Below are positions 25,372-34,441 of a stretch of 64,000 nucleotides of DNA, piece by piece. Position 1 is the first letter of the stretch. Each line of letters opens with the position of its first letter. The position numbers and the translations under genes were made by a program. The notes under the pieces were generated by a model. It had not been told where the DNA came from and did no database searches. It was given only the letters and a program-made list of their open reading frames with translations. The stretch is taken from positions 434,001-498,000 of the forward strand of contig JALCCG010000001.1 in NCBI GenBank assembly GCA_023212695.1, written 5' to 3'. The stretch is from Sporisorium sorghi (Eukaryota; Basidiomycota; Ustilaginomycetes; Ustilaginales; Ustilaginaceae).

Positions 25372-26718
25372 TTATTTAGCTGGAGGAATGCTCTGCGGAT
25401 TGTTAAATACATTATTCGGATCGTACTTCGCTTTCACTCTTTTTAATCTGGCGTAGTTCTTTCCATAATAGACTGGCCCTGAACATTTGATGCCTTGGTC
25501 CGGAACGTTAATATAGGAACCTACGATGTAAGGCTGCAGCTTCTTCCTGGTGTTCCGAGCTAAGGCGATATTTCTGGCAGCATGGGATGGCTTCACCCAT
25601 GAGCTGTTCCATTCAACGTAAAATTTGGGTTTTCGCCAATAGAATGCGGTGGCTCGAGGTGCGATACGACTTATGGCCCCGCCCCAGTTCAGGAAGTAGA
25701 AGCCGGCTGGCGTGCCCCCTTCAGCTTTTTCTAAGAATTTACGTATGGTTTTGTAAGCTTTATTCGGAAATGGGCGTTTGCCAAAGCCGCTGGAGAACTG
25801 GTTACTGAACCTTTGCGTAAGCACTGGATCAGGGGCTAGCAAAAACTTCGTTGCTTCCCTGTAAGGCAGGTAACGAATGGTTTTTTGAGTCGGTGTACCG
25901 ACGCTAAGAATAGGCTCCAACTGACGAAGCGCCTCGCTTTTTGACCCGAGGTAGACCCCCAGCATGCTGACATTCCCGCCTTTTTTGGGACCGACACTTA
26001 ATTCGCTGCCGAGCTTAGTGCTGGCGTTAGGAGCCCATACCTGCCATTTCTTCACGACTTTCTCGAACTGCTCCCATGGCCAGATGATGCTGAATACGGT
26101 AGCATTAGCCGGAGCGCGCAGCACTTTGAATTTGTATTTGGTGTAGACACCGAAGTTGCCACCGCCACCACCGCGGGAAGCCCAGAGGAGATCGGAATTT
26201 TGTTTCTTATTCGCTCGAATGATTCTCCCTTTCGCGTCCACCATTTCGAGTTCGATCAGATTATCGCTGATGAGCCCCGTCGTCCGCTGCAGCGGCCCGA
26301 TTCCACCGCCCGGCGTAATGCCGCCGATCCCAACGCTCGGACTATCGCCAAATGGCGCCATATAGCCTTGCCGCGCCAGCGTATCCACGATTCTTCCTAC
26401 CTGGTTCCCTGTCTCCACAACGGCTGTACGGCTCTTTTTGTTCAATTGAATCTTCTTCATCTCGCTAACGTCGATGACAAGTCCTCCATTAACCTGTGAA
26501 AGATTGCCCTCCAGGGCATGCCTGCCACTTCTCGGACGTAACGGGACATTATTCTTGCGAGCCCAGCGGATAGCGTTTGCCACATCCTGTGTTTTCTGAG
26601 CGAATACGAACACTTTCGGATATCGGTCCGTATGCGGATCCCAGTTCTTGCGGGCTGCTTCATAACCAGGGTCTCCCCTAAAAATCACTCGCCCTGTAAG
26701 CTTAACCTCTGATTTCAT
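25372..26718 (-). CDS. FAD-linked oxidase, berberine-bridge type
   Basis: 448-residue FAD-binding oxidoreductase. The N-terminal FAD domain has the covalent-flavin His in RPRSGRHALEGN (about residue 67), VDVSEM-type strand VIDVSEMKK and the PSVGIGGITPGGGIG loop. The C-terminal BBE segment KYDPNNVFNNPQSIPP is intact. A second covalent anchor (Cys) is not obvious, so a single covalent link is likely. Family members oxidise sugars or alkaloid-like compounds with oxygen. There is no signal peptide. It is a single gene converging with arsC. Confidence 0.85.
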   Translation of the reverse strand: MKSEVKLTGRVIFRGDPGYEAARKNWDPHTDRYPKVFVFAQKTQDVANAIRWARKNNVPLRPRSGRHALEGNLSQVNGGLVIDVSEMKKIQLNKKSRTAVVETGNQVGRIVDTLARQGYMAPFGDSPSVGIGGITPGGGIGPLQRTTGLISDNLIELEMVDAKGRIIRANKKQNSDLLWASRGGGGGNFGVYTKYKFKVLRAPANATVFSIIWPWEQFEKVVKKWQVWAPNASTKLGSELSVGPKKGGNVSMLGVYLGSKSEALRQLEPILSVGTPTQKTIRYLPYREATKFLLAPDPVLTQRFSNQFSSGFGKRPFPNKAYKTIRKFLEKAEGGTPAGFYFLNWGGAISRIAPRATAFYWRKPKFYVEWNSSWVKPSHAARNIALARNTRKKLQPYIVGSYINVPDQGIKCSGPVYYGKNYARLKRVKAKYDPNNVFNNPQSIPPAK

Positions 26719-26936
26719 TTGATTTAATCGACTCCTTATTTGAAATGAGTATGCTTTTTATTATAAAGTTAGGCAGATTCCATATAACGTATGTAGGAAC
26801 GTGATGTAGCGTATGGGCTGGAACGGATATGCTGCTTGCGTCAGAAAAAGTTCTTATCGTCCGTCATTTAGACATTCAACTAATCGTGTGAATAACCAAG
26901 TTTTGCAAAACATATAAGCAGCATCTTCAAAAAAAA

Positions 26937-26961
26937 AACCAACTCTGAAAAAGAGTTGGTT
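26937..26961 (-). terminator. Terminator after the membrane-anchored partner gene
   Basis: AACCAACTC/GAGTTGGTT stem followed by a run of eight or more T on the minus strand, 15 bases beyond the stop at 26976. Confidence 0.88.
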
Positions 26962-26975
26962 GTCTTGAAATCCAT

Positions 26976-27656
26976 TCAGATTCCTATTTTTTCAAGCTTC
27001 TCAAAAACACCATCAACCCATACTTGGTCATCCCATAGTTTGGGATCTTGAAGTTTTCTGACAGCGGGATGTCCTGTTACAATCGTATCCACACCATCTT
27101 TGTTACCAAAGTATAAATCCACGATTTTTAATGCCTTGTTTTCAGCTTGAACTAACAGCTTGAGGCTCATTCCAGCACCTTGGTTCGAAAAAGGCAACTC
27201 TACGAAATACAGATTGCCATCAAGTTTCTGAATTTCTGCTTGTTTAAATTCATTTTCCAAACCGAAAATGAACCTGACGGCTCCCTTTAGTTCCTGCCTT
27301 TGTTCCAACTCTACCATTGTATTCGTATACTGAAGAAGATTCCCGTTCGATATGTAATTGTTAAATGAGACTGTTTGTTGTTCTGCAACAGCACCGGTAT
27401 ATAGATTCACAAAAGCTTTTGCGAATGCGACAACGGTTTCTTTATCATCATCACGAATTTGACTCCCCAGAATTGAAAATTGTTGATTGGCCAGGTCCCC
27501 TAAGATCTCTGCTGCTGAATTCTCTTGTAGTTCCAAAGAGGCTTCCTCACCCGATAGTGTATTCTTCGAGTTCGTAATCTGTACGGATGCAACTGCTAAC
27601 ATAATAACAATTGAGAATAGAAGCAACCAGAATCTTGATTTTCTATAATTCCACAC
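26976..27656 (-). CDS. Membrane-anchored protein of unknown function
   Basis: About 226 residues with one N-terminal membrane segment (FWLLLFSIVIMLAVASVQIT) and an extracytoplasmic domain. I prefer GTG 27656 because AAGGGAGGA lies 10 bases upstream; a second option is GTG 27686, whose codon overlaps the TGA of the PP2C gene. The outer domain has alternating hydrophobic strands (GNLYFVELPFSNQG, LKLLVQAENKALKIVDLYF), reminiscent of NTF2-like or conjugation-type accessory folds, but I recognise no family. It is co-transcribed with the PP2C phosphatase gene. Confidence 0.7.
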   Translation of the reverse strand: MWNYRKSRFWLLLFSIVIMLAVASVQITNSKNTLSGEEASLELQENSAAEILGDLANQQFSILGSQIRDDDKETVVAFAKAFVNLYTGAVAEQQTVSFNNYISNGNLLQYTNTMVELEQRQELKGAVRFIFGLENEFKQAEIQKLDGNLYFVELPFSNQGAGMSLKLLVQAENKALKIVDLYFGNKDGVDTIVTGHPAVRKLQDPKLWDDQVWVDGVFEKLEKIGI

Positions 27657-27682
27657 GCTGTTTAATCCTCCCTTTTTACATT

Positions 27683-28573
27683 TCACTCACCAGCATATAA
27701 CTGTTTCTCGTCAGGTTTATCGCTTTGAAAATGAATGACCATTGCGGTCTTGTCATCCGATTTCTTAAATCGGATATGGTTTATACACTCTGGGTCGCTA
27801 TCTTCAAGTTCCAGCAACTCTTGAGTGTACAGCTTGATACCCTTTTTTAATATTTCATGGGCAACAAAGCTCCAATACGAGTTCTGTTCGGGCATGACAC
27901 TTATTGGCAAAAACATCCCATCGGTCAACAAAATGATATGTTTCAGACATGTCAGATTAATTTTTCCGTATTCGAGGAAACGCACAGCATTCTTCTCCCC
28001 ATTGAGGACTCCGTATCCTCCATCTGTGTTAGACTGATATCTGTTCTTGGTTATTGTATCAATCACGGTTTCATGAAGCTCTTTCTGAGTGTTCAAGCCC
28101 TCGGTTATTCCTTCCTGCCATTTAGCGAATGCCGGTGCTTCTAAGTGATAAACTTGTCTCCAAGTTAAAGGACGTACCTCTCCATTATCATACACGGCCA
28201 GAATCATGCAATCCCCCGTCTGTATGAATTCAACACCATCATCCTGAACATGTAGGATGGACAATGCCGCTCCCCAAAGCTCTTCTTTTTTCTCCAAGTC
28301 AATATTTGCGAGTACCATTTGTTCCCTAAGAAGATTATTGACCTCAACTATATGGTCCCTTAGACTTCCAAGATCAGCAATAGATTCGAAGTAGTCTCTT
28401 ATCAGATTCGCTGCAATAAAACCGCCAGTTTCCTTGTTGGTGTTTAAGTAGGCTGCCAACGAAGATACTCCATCCACAACTCCGTACACATTTGCTGCTG
28501 GATGAGAAATAACGGCATCCTCGTTTAGTAACCCAACGCCTTTTTGGGTGATTACCTCAAAAGTTACAATCAA
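27683..28573 (-). CDS. PP2C-family protein phosphatase
   Basis: 296-residue protein with the PP2C metal motifs in order: GLLNEDAVI (Asp19), YGVVDGVSS (Asp34), QTGDCMILAV, HIILLTDGMFL and SDDKTAMVIHF at the end. All acidic metal ligands appear kept, so activity as a Ser/Thr phosphatase is likely. The usual start RxxxxN is replaced by GVGLLN. The start is TTG 28573 with GGAG upstream. It is co-transcribed with the membrane-anchored gene downstream; no partner kinase is in the window. Confidence 0.82.
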   Translation of the reverse strand: MIVTFEVITQKGVGLLNEDAVISHPAANVYGVVDGVSSLAAYLNTNKETGGFIAANLIRDYFESIADLGSLRDHIVEVNNLLREQMVLANIDLEKKEELWGAALSILHVQDDGVEFIQTGDCMILAVYDNGEVRPLTWRQVYHLEAPAFAKWQEGITEGLNTQKELHETVIDTITKNRYQSNTDGGYGVLNGEKNAVRFLEYGKINLTCLKHIILLTDGMFLPISVMPEQNSYWSFVAHEILKKGIKLYTQELLELEDSDPECINHIRFKKSDDKTAMVIHFQSDKPDEKQLYAGE

Positions 28574-28636
28574 CTTGTCACTCCGTTCTCAAATCTCATA
28601 GTCACACTTCTTATTCATTGTATGATATCCCCTACA

Positions 28637-28826
28637 CTAAGGGATTAGTTTCCACACATCAACACCTGGAGCGCCAGGTGTTTCACCTTGTGTCCACCAT
28701 TGCGCTTGTTGTTCCAATATTGGATACTGCAGCCGCTGTAGGGGCAGTAGGTGCGGTATTATCCACGCTTCCACCGAAATCAACATCAATTACATTATAG
28801 AAGGCATTTAGCGTGTCCGAAATTTC
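28637..28826 (-). pseudogene. Chitinase/chitin-binding C-terminal remnant
   Basis: Two minus frames give parts of an extracellular carbohydrate enzyme. First comes FGGSVDNTAPTAPTAAAVSN, typical of a linker and start of an FnIII domain. Then, one frame over, QAQWWTQGETPGAPGVDVWK plus LIP and stop at 28637 appears, the signature end of a CBM5/12 chitin-binding module. The catalytic domain is missing and the two pieces are out of frame. It is therefore a decayed tail of a chitinase-like gene. No start or ribosome site exists. Confidence 0.6.
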
Positions 28827-28899
28827 CTATATTAGAAATTATATCTTTAGTCCCCCGAGCAGCGAAGTGGGAAGCCTTATTCTCGACTTCCCACTCCGT

Positions 28900-29550
28900 T
28901 TATAATGAGCTATTTAATTCCTTGATTTTTGTAAGATCCCCGCTGCATAGAGCTTCAAGATTATCAAAAATTTTACGAGCAGGCCAGTTCCACCATTTAA
29001 TGGCCAGGAGATCATTGATGAGGTCGTCATCAAATCTTTTCTTAATTATCTTGCAGGGATTCCCGCCCGCAATATGGTAAGGAGGAACATCTTTTGCAAC
29101 GACAGCGTTGGCAGCAATAATTGCTCCATCACCAATATGGACACCTGGCATTACGGTAACATTCTGTCCGATCCACACATCGTTTCCAATTACAGTATCA
29201 CCTTTAAAGGGCAAATCTTCCAGTGTTGGAGTCGATCTCTCCCAACCATTGCCCATAATGTTGAATGGATAGGTAGTGACACTCTGCATTCTATGATTTG
29301 CACCATTCATGACAAATTCAATTCCCTTTGCTATTGCGCAGAATTTTCCGATAATCAGCTTATCTCCAATAAATTCATAATGATGTGTGACATGCTTTTC
29401 AAACTCGTCAGCACCGTTTATGTCGTCATAATACGTGTATTCGCCAACAACAATATTGGGACGTGTTACAACGTTTTTAATATAGCATATGCTTTTAATT
29501 GCTTCATTAGGGTAGATTGCATTAGGATCAGGCCCATATTGCATATCCAT
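28900..29550 (-). CDS. Vat-family xenobiotic O-acetyltransferase
   Basis: 216-residue left-handed beta-helix acetyltransferase of the Vat/chloramphenicol (XAT) group. Visible are IVVGEYTYYDD, the catalytic His86 in MNGANHRM, hexapeptide repeats in IGNDVWIGQNVTVMPGVHIG and the end segment GGNPCKIIKKRF. Vat enzymes acetylate streptogramin A antibiotics with acetyl-CoA. Resistance activity here is inferred from family resemblance only. AGGGATATGG precedes the ATG. It is a single gene with no adjacent mobile element. Confidence 0.85.
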   Translation of the reverse strand: MDMQYGPDPNAIYPNEAIKSICYIKNVVTRPNIVVGEYTYYDDINGADEFEKHVTHHYEFIGDKLIIGKFCAIAKGIEFVMNGANHRMQSVTTYPFNIMGNGWERSTPTLEDLPFKGDTVIGNDVWIGQNVTVMPGVHIGDGAIIAANAVVAKDVPPYHIAGGNPCKIIKKRFDDDLINDLLAIKWWNWPARKIFDNLEALCSGDLTKIKELNSSL

Positions 29551-29752
29551 ATCCCTCCTTCGTGTTTTAGTTAATAAGACGATGTTCTGCTCGCTGTTTC
29601 TCTCGCTTTATTATACTTAAATTCTGTGAATCAACTAACTAGAATCTAAAAAATCAGATTGATTCTGGTGAAGTCTATTTGGACCTGGGGGAGCTTCTCT
29701 TGTTATGATGTAGAAGTAAAAGCCTCTTATTTAAATACAAAGGGTTGAGGTT

Positions 29753-30331
29753 ATGGTCATATTTCAATTCATACTATGGTTGATTGCTCTGGTGACGCTT
29801 ATATTGGTGGTCTCCATCGTGCTGGTCAGCTGGAAAAACGGAATCTCGCCCATGCCTGCATCCACTCATGTCAGGCAGGTCGTTATTCAGGAAGTAAACC
29901 GCATTCCCGGTTACGGTAATGTGATTGAAGCGGGCTCCGGGTGGGGAACGCTGGCTCTGGACGTGGTCAGGTCTTGTCCAGGGAAACGGCTTACGGGTAT
30001 TGAAAACTCACTCGTCCCCTTGTGGTCATCGCAGCTGCTTGCGTTTGTAAATGTCCGCATTCGACAGACCAGGGACAGTCGGAATTCTCTGGAGGGACGG
30101 CTGCGATTCATTCGTGGCGATATCTACAGCAGTTCATATGAACATGCGGATTGTGTGATCTGTTATTTATTCCCCGGAGCGATGAATCTTCTCGTGGACA
30201 AATTCATCCGGGATCTGCCGGCTGGTGCCAGGGTGATTAGTGTCTGTTTTGCTTTGCCAGGCAAGGTGCCGCTGCGTACCATCACGTGCCGGGATGCCTT
30301 GCGTACCAAGGTGTATGTGTATGCTTTTTGA
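29753..30331 (+). CDS. Membrane-anchored SAM methyltransferase
   Basis: 192-residue protein with an N-terminal membrane helix (FQFILWLIALVTLILVVSIVLV) and a class I methyltransferase core. Motif I is VIEAGSGWGTLAL (about residues 57-69), and GIENS follows as the acidic strand end. The last part is short for the class. Membrane-linked relatives of this size act on lipids or quinones, but the substrate is unknown. A GAGG site precedes ATG. It is a single gene followed by a strong terminator. Confidence 0.75.
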   Translation: MVIFQFILWLIALVTLILVVSIVLVSWKNGISPMPASTHVRQVVIQEVNRIPGYGNVIEAGSGWGTLALDVVRSCPGKRLTGIENSLVPLWSSQLLAFVNVRIRQTRDSRNSLEGRLRFIRGDIYSSSYEHADCVICYLFPGAMNLLVDKFIRDLPAGARVISVCFALPGKVPLRTITCRDALRTKVYVYAF

Positions 30332-30388
30332 TGAATGAACTGCTCCTGATGGGGAAAATGACATGATTCTGTCGAAAGTGATAACCAA

Positions 30389-30443
30389 AGAAGGCTTCGG
30401 TCCACCAATGTCCAAGTGGATCCGGAGCCTTCTGTTTTTTATT
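30389..30443 (+). terminator. Terminator after the methyltransferase
   Basis: AGAAGGCTTCGG pairs with CCGGAGCCTTCT, followed by GTTTTTTATT, about 58 bases after the stop. Confidence 0.8.
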
Positions 30444-30512
30444 AATAACCCATTATGCTCCTACTGTCGGAGATGGTATGGAATTGTGTGCAGCAGTAAT
30501 TAATCTTCGCTG

Positions 30513-31481
30513 TCACACTTCATTTTTTTGCGTTATTTTGGTGAGCTTAATAATATGACTTGCTGTAGATTCATCCGTAATCAGCATATTGATGTACTCT
30601 CCGCGTACAGCTGCCAGGATGCAATCAATTTTGTGAAGACCAAATGCCATACCCACCACTGTTTTTGTCTTCTTTAACTGCTCAAGTCCAAGACCAATCA
30701 CTTTGTGATTGATGGGGTGCTGAGTAACCGTACCTTCACGGGTGATAAAAACAGAATTAATATCCGCAACCGTATTCAATTCTTCTAACTCAGCTAATAC
30801 TTGCTCGTTGAGATAACCGGAACGTTCCATTGTTGACATCGAATACGGATTCCCGATCCCTACCAATGCGAGGTCGATATTCTCTCCCTCTTGAAGCACG
30901 GCCGAGATATTGGGCATGCCGATAATTTGCTCTCGCAGCTCTTCTGTTTCAACGACTGCAGGAGCATACAATGTATCACAGGTCACGCCCAGCTTTTTGG
31001 ACAACTCATAGGCTATTTGGTTTGAATGCATTTCATTTCGATAATTTCCTGTTCCGCCAACGAGTGGAATAATTTTAACATTCTCTTTTTTCTCCAGAGG
31101 AAATTCCCGAACCATATGATACAGCGTATTGCCCCAGGAAACACCTACACGATCTCCGTTTTTGATTAATTTCAGAACAAATTGTGCTGCTGCCTTACCC
31201 ACGGCACTCGATAACAATTCTTTGTTGAGATCCTTGGTTGGAACAACTAACGCCTGCTTCAGATTGAACAGAGCTTCCAGCTCGTTCTCCAATTTGGAGA
31301 CTTCATGGTCATCATCGTGAATGACAATTTCAATAATACCTTCTTCCCGGGCACGCTGGAGCATCTTGGATATGACTGGCCTGGATACACCCAACTTCTC
31401 GGCAATCTTCTCCTGTGTCCAGGATTCGTAGTAATACATTTTACAGACTCTTACCATATTTTTGCGTTCGTCTATGTTCAC
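30513..31481 (-). CDS. SorC-family sugar-responsive regulator
   Basis: About 322-residue SorC/DeoR-type regulator. The N-terminal HTH is YYESWTQEKIAEKLGVSRPVISKMLQRAREEGII; the rest is the SorC sugar-phosphate-binding domain with VGVSWGNTLYHMV, VPLVGG-like IIPLVGGTGNY and VGMAFGLHK. I prefer GTG 31481, 8 bases after AAAGGCGG. SorC proteins sense phosphorylated sugars. The gene is divergent from the MBL-HAD-ABC block at 31697-38026, its likely target. Confidence 0.85.
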   Translation of the reverse strand: MNIDERKNMVRVCKMYYYESWTQEKIAEKLGVSRPVISKMLQRAREEGIIEIVIHDDDHEVSKLENELEALFNLKQALVVPTKDLNKELLSSAVGKAAAQFVLKLIKNGDRVGVSWGNTLYHMVREFPLEKKENVKIIPLVGGTGNYRNEMHSNQIAYELSKKLGVTCDTLYAPAVVETEELREQIIGMPNISAVLQEGENIDLALVGIGNPYSMSTMERSGYLNEQVLAELEELNTVADINSVFITREGTVTQHPINHKVIGLGLEQLKKTKTVVGMAFGLHKIDCILAAVRGEYINMLITDESTASHIIKLTKITQKNEV

Positions 31482-31595
31482 ATACAAGTCCGCCTTTTGA
31501 TTTTATAGTTCCATCCGTACATATGTCCCACTATAGAATGGCACTCACAGTCGAGTCAAGCAAAGAAGATATGCCCAATGGCATTTTACACAAGA

Positions 31596-31624
31596 TTGAC
31601 ATTCGTTTGACACGTAAGTAATAA
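31596..31624 (+). promoter_or_regulatory. Promoter of the MBL-HAD-ABC operon
   Basis: TTGACA (31596-31601), 17-base spacer, TAATAA (31619-31624). The palindrome at 31631-31644 sits at the expected start site. Confidence 0.7.
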
Positions 31625-31630
31625 AGCCTC

Positions 31631-31667
31631 TTTACAATTGTAAATGTACAGAACATTTGTAAAGGAT
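31631..31667. promoter_or_regulatory. Candidate SorC operator
   Basis: Palindrome TTTACAATTGTAAA (31631-31644) followed by an overlapping imperfect repeat AAATGT-N5-ACATTT (31642-31658). It lies between the divergent SorC gene and the operon. Confidence 0.55.
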
Positions 31668-31696
31668 GCAGAACAAGACAGACTGAGGTGCAGAAG

Positions 31697-32431
31697 ATGA
31701 ATGTGAAAATTTTAGGTTACTGGGGGGGATATCCCGCCGCAGGAGGAGCCACTGCGGGTTACCTTGTAACCACAGATGAAGGACAAATTTTGCTGGATTG
31801 TGGCAGTGGCGTCATGAGCAAGCTTCCCTCCGAGACAGGTGTCGAGGCACTATCTGGTGTTATTCTGTCTCACTTACACCATGATCATATCGCAGATCTT
31901 GGTGTGCTCCAATATGCTGCTGCCGGCGCCATTCGCAATGGACGTATGTCGCATAAACTGAAGCTGTATGCTCCGGATAATCCCGTTGAGCTCCTGAGTG
32001 GTCTGCGTGGTGAGCATACCGAGGTCATTACCATTGATCCTTCAACCAAGATTCGACTAGCAGGTGCAGAGATTGAATTTGTACAGGTGCAGCATACCAT
32101 TACATGTTATGCCGTCAAGATCACATATAAAGGAAAGGTGCTGGTGTATTCCGGCGATACCTCCTATTGTGATTCTCTTATCGAACTTGCACGGGATGCT
32201 GACATTTTTTTATGCGAGGCTACCATCTGTGAAGGCAGTGTGCATACCACCGGCCAGGGACATATGGATGCACTTCAGGCAGGCATGATTGCTGGACAAG
32301 CCAATGTAAAACAGCTCGTCCTGGTTCATCTTCCCGGGGATGGCAATCTCGAGTTGATGCGCCATGAAGCAAGTCGTTCCTATGGGGGACTTGTGGATAT
32401 ACCCGAGCCACTGCGAATGTATACCGTGTAA
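31697..32431 (+). CDS. Metallo-beta-lactamase fold hydrolase
   Basis: 244-residue MBL-fold enzyme of the YhfI/RNase Z-like or PhnP-like group. The metal motif is SHLHHDHIADLG (His59, His61, Asp63, His64). Later ligands are LVYSGDTSY and VLVHLPG. I start at ATG 31697 with GAGGTG upstream; a GTG at 31688 overlaps that site. It heads the operon with HAD phosphatases and an AfuABC-type importer. PhnP-type phosphodiesterase activity on an imported phosphate compound is one reading; the substrate is unknown. Confidence 0.82.
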   Translation: MNVKILGYWGGYPAAGGATAGYLVTTDEGQILLDCGSGVMSKLPSETGVEALSGVILSHLHHDHIADLGVLQYAAAGAIRNGRMSHKLKLYAPDNPVELLSGLRGEHTEVITIDPSTKIRLAGAEIEFVQVQHTITCYAVKITYKGKVLVYSGDTSYCDSLIELARDADIFLCEATICEGSVHTTGQGHMDALQAGMIAGQANVKQLVLVHLPGDGNLELMRHEASRSYGGLVDIPEPLRMYTV

Positions 32432-32456
32432 GCTATTTAATCGGGGGGATCTTCTC

Positions 32457-33314
32457 ATGTACAAATTGTTGGCCCTTGATCTGGACGGCACGATGCTGAA
32501 TCCGGACAAAGTAATCACCCCCATGACACGAAGCTCCATCAAGCAACTCATGTCAGGGAATGTGAATGTCACCATTGCATCCGGCCGATTTCCCGCTTCC
32601 GTATGGCTTCATGCCCGGGAAGTCTCCATGACTTTCCCACTGGTTGCACTTAACGGAGCGGTGACCGTAGATCCGGTGACAGGTGAAATGCTTGAAGGTG
32701 TTCCACTGAAAACGGAAGATATTCTGCTTATGTTGGATGTCATCCAGCAAGAAGGAGCCTACATTCATTTCTATGGATACAATGTGCTCTATGTTCAGGA
32801 AATCAATGATATCAACAGGAATTGGGCCTTGAACAATGTCGTCATCCGACCCGAATTAGAAGGATCGGAAGAACGGTACAAGGATCAGGCTGATCTTATT
32901 CAATTGGTCGAGGTCGGACAGGATTTCAGAGCCTTTGTACGCAATATGCCGAACACGCTCTACAAAGCAGCTGTCATCTGTAAGGACCATGCCTCACGCG
33001 AGAAACTTTTTCATACCCTTGGCGGGTTAGGATTGTTTGAATGCACGCGAACTGGACGTTTGCGATTCGATGTCAACTCCGCTGGGATTAGTAAACGTGA
33101 AGCCCTGGAGAGATTGTGCCGCGCACACGATATCGAACCTCAGCAGGTTGCGGCTGCCGGGGATTATGATAATGATCTGGATATGTTGCAATGGGCAGGA
33201 ATTGGTATAGCCATGGGCAATGCCGAATCTCATGTGAAGGAAATAGCGGATATAGTTACGGGCAGCAACATCGAAGACGGTGTGGCACAGGCCATCCACA
33301 ATTACTTGCTCTAA
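32457..33314 (+). CDS. Cof-type HAD phosphatase 1
   Basis: 285-residue HAD hydrolase, Cof/IIB class. Motif I is LALDLDGTML (Asp8, Asp10), and the late motif AAGDYDNDLDMLQWAGIGIAMGNA binds Mg. The cap between them is about 150 residues. I chose ATG 32457 after GGGGGGATCTTCTC; a longer reading runs back into the MBL gene. These enzymes act on sugar phosphates or similar. It is the second gene of the operon. Confidence 0.87.
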   Translation: MYKLLALDLDGTMLNPDKVITPMTRSSIKQLMSGNVNVTIASGRFPASVWLHAREVSMTFPLVALNGAVTVDPVTGEMLEGVPLKTEDILLMLDVIQQEGAYIHFYGYNVLYVQEINDINRNWALNNVVIRPELEGSEERYKDQADLIQLVEVGQDFRAFVRNMPNTLYKAAVICKDHASREKLFHTLGGLGLFECTRTGRLRFDVNSAGISKREALERLCRAHDIEPQQVAAAGDYDNDLDMLQWAGIGIAMGNAESHVKEIADIVTGSNIEDGVAQAIHNYLL

Positions 33315-33383
33315 TCGATTCTCATTTCTGAGATAGTATGACTTACTAACCGATAAGATAGACACCCAAAGGAGAGATTATCT

Positions 33384-34424
33384 GTGATTCCATTTAAAAA
33401 GACGTTACTACTGCCCCTGCTGGCAGGCATGATTGTGTTCAGTGGTTGTTCCGCTCAGGGACAAGCCACTCCAGATCAAGGCAGTTCAGGTGCAGCTTCA
33501 AATTCGGTAGCAGGGAAGCTATCCTTCTATACCTCCCAGCCTGAAGAGGATGCAGGCAAACTGGTTAATGCTTTTAACCAAAAATATCCCGATGTTCAGG
33601 TTAGCATCTTCCGTTCTGGAACGGAGGAAGTCACAGCCAAAATTCAGGCAGAGCGCCAGGCAGGCAAAACTCAGGCGGATGTACTCCTGCTGGCGGATGC
33701 AGTTACCTTTGAAAATCTGAAAAACGATGATCTTCTGCTCGCTTACAAGTCACCAGAATTAAGTCAGATTCCGACAGATCTTGTTGATCCGGATGGTATG
33801 TACGCCGGTACGAAGGTAATGGCAACGGTACTGGCTACCAATACCCAGAAAGTCACAGCACAACCAACTTCCTGGCAAGTACTGACCATGCCGGAGAGCA
33901 AAAATGCAAGTATCATGCCGAGTCCACTTTACTCTGGTGCAGCAGCTTACAATATTGGTGTCTTCAGCCGCACAGATGGATTTGGATGGGATTTTCTGCA
34001 GGAATCCAAGATGAATGGTATGTCCGTCATTAAAGGTAACGGTGCCGTAATAAAAGCTGTAGCCAGTGGTGAAAAATCGTATGGGGTCGTTGTTGATTAC
34101 CTCGTGGCCCGAGAAAAAGCAAAAGGTTCTCCGGTTGAACTGATCTATCCGGAAGAAGGTGTTCCGATCATCACTGAACCGATTGGGATCATGAAAGAAG
34201 CTGCCAATGTTCCTGCTGCCCAGGCTTTTGTGGATTTCGTTCTCTCTGAAGATGGCCAGAAGCTGTCAGCCGAGATCGGATACTCCCCTATCCGTGAAGG
34301 CGTTGCTCCACCTGAAGGACTTAAAGGTGTATCGGAAATGAAGATTTTGCCTGGCGATGCAGCCAAACTTGCAGCTGATCGCGAAACAGACAAACAGCAA
34401 TTCATTAATGTATTTGGCGAGTAA
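33384..34424 (+). CDS. FbpA/AfuA-type substrate-binding lipoprotein
   Basis: 346-residue type II periplasmic-binding-fold lipoprotein with lipobox VFSGC (Cys22). The start is GTG 33384 with AAGGAGAGA upstream. The core LSFYTSQPEEDAGKLVNAFNQKYP and the late IIT EPIGIMKEAANVPAAQAFVDF segment are typical of the Fe(III)/2-aminoethylphosphonate/AfuA family. In AfuA relatives the true ligands are hexose phosphates; others bind iron or phosphonate. No Fur or Zur box is nearby, and two HAD phosphatases plus SorC favour an organophosphate ligand. Confidence 0.85.
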   Translation: MIPFKKTLLLPLLAGMIVFSGCSAQGQATPDQGSSGAASNSVAGKLSFYTSQPEEDAGKLVNAFNQKYPDVQVSIFRSGTEEVTAKIQAERQAGKTQADVLLLADAVTFENLKNDDLLLAYKSPELSQIPTDLVDPDGMYAGTKVMATVLATNTQKVTAQPTSWQVLTMPESKNASIMPSPLYSGAAAYNIGVFSRTDGFGWDFLQESKMNGMSVIKGNGAVIKAVASGEKSYGVVVDYLVAREKAKGSPVELIYPEEGVPIITEPIGIMKEAANVPAAQAFVDFVLSEDGQKLSAEIGYSPIREGVAPPEGLKGVSEMKILPGDAAKLAADRETDKQQFINVFGE

Positions 34425-34441
34425 GGATTGGAGCTGTTCTT

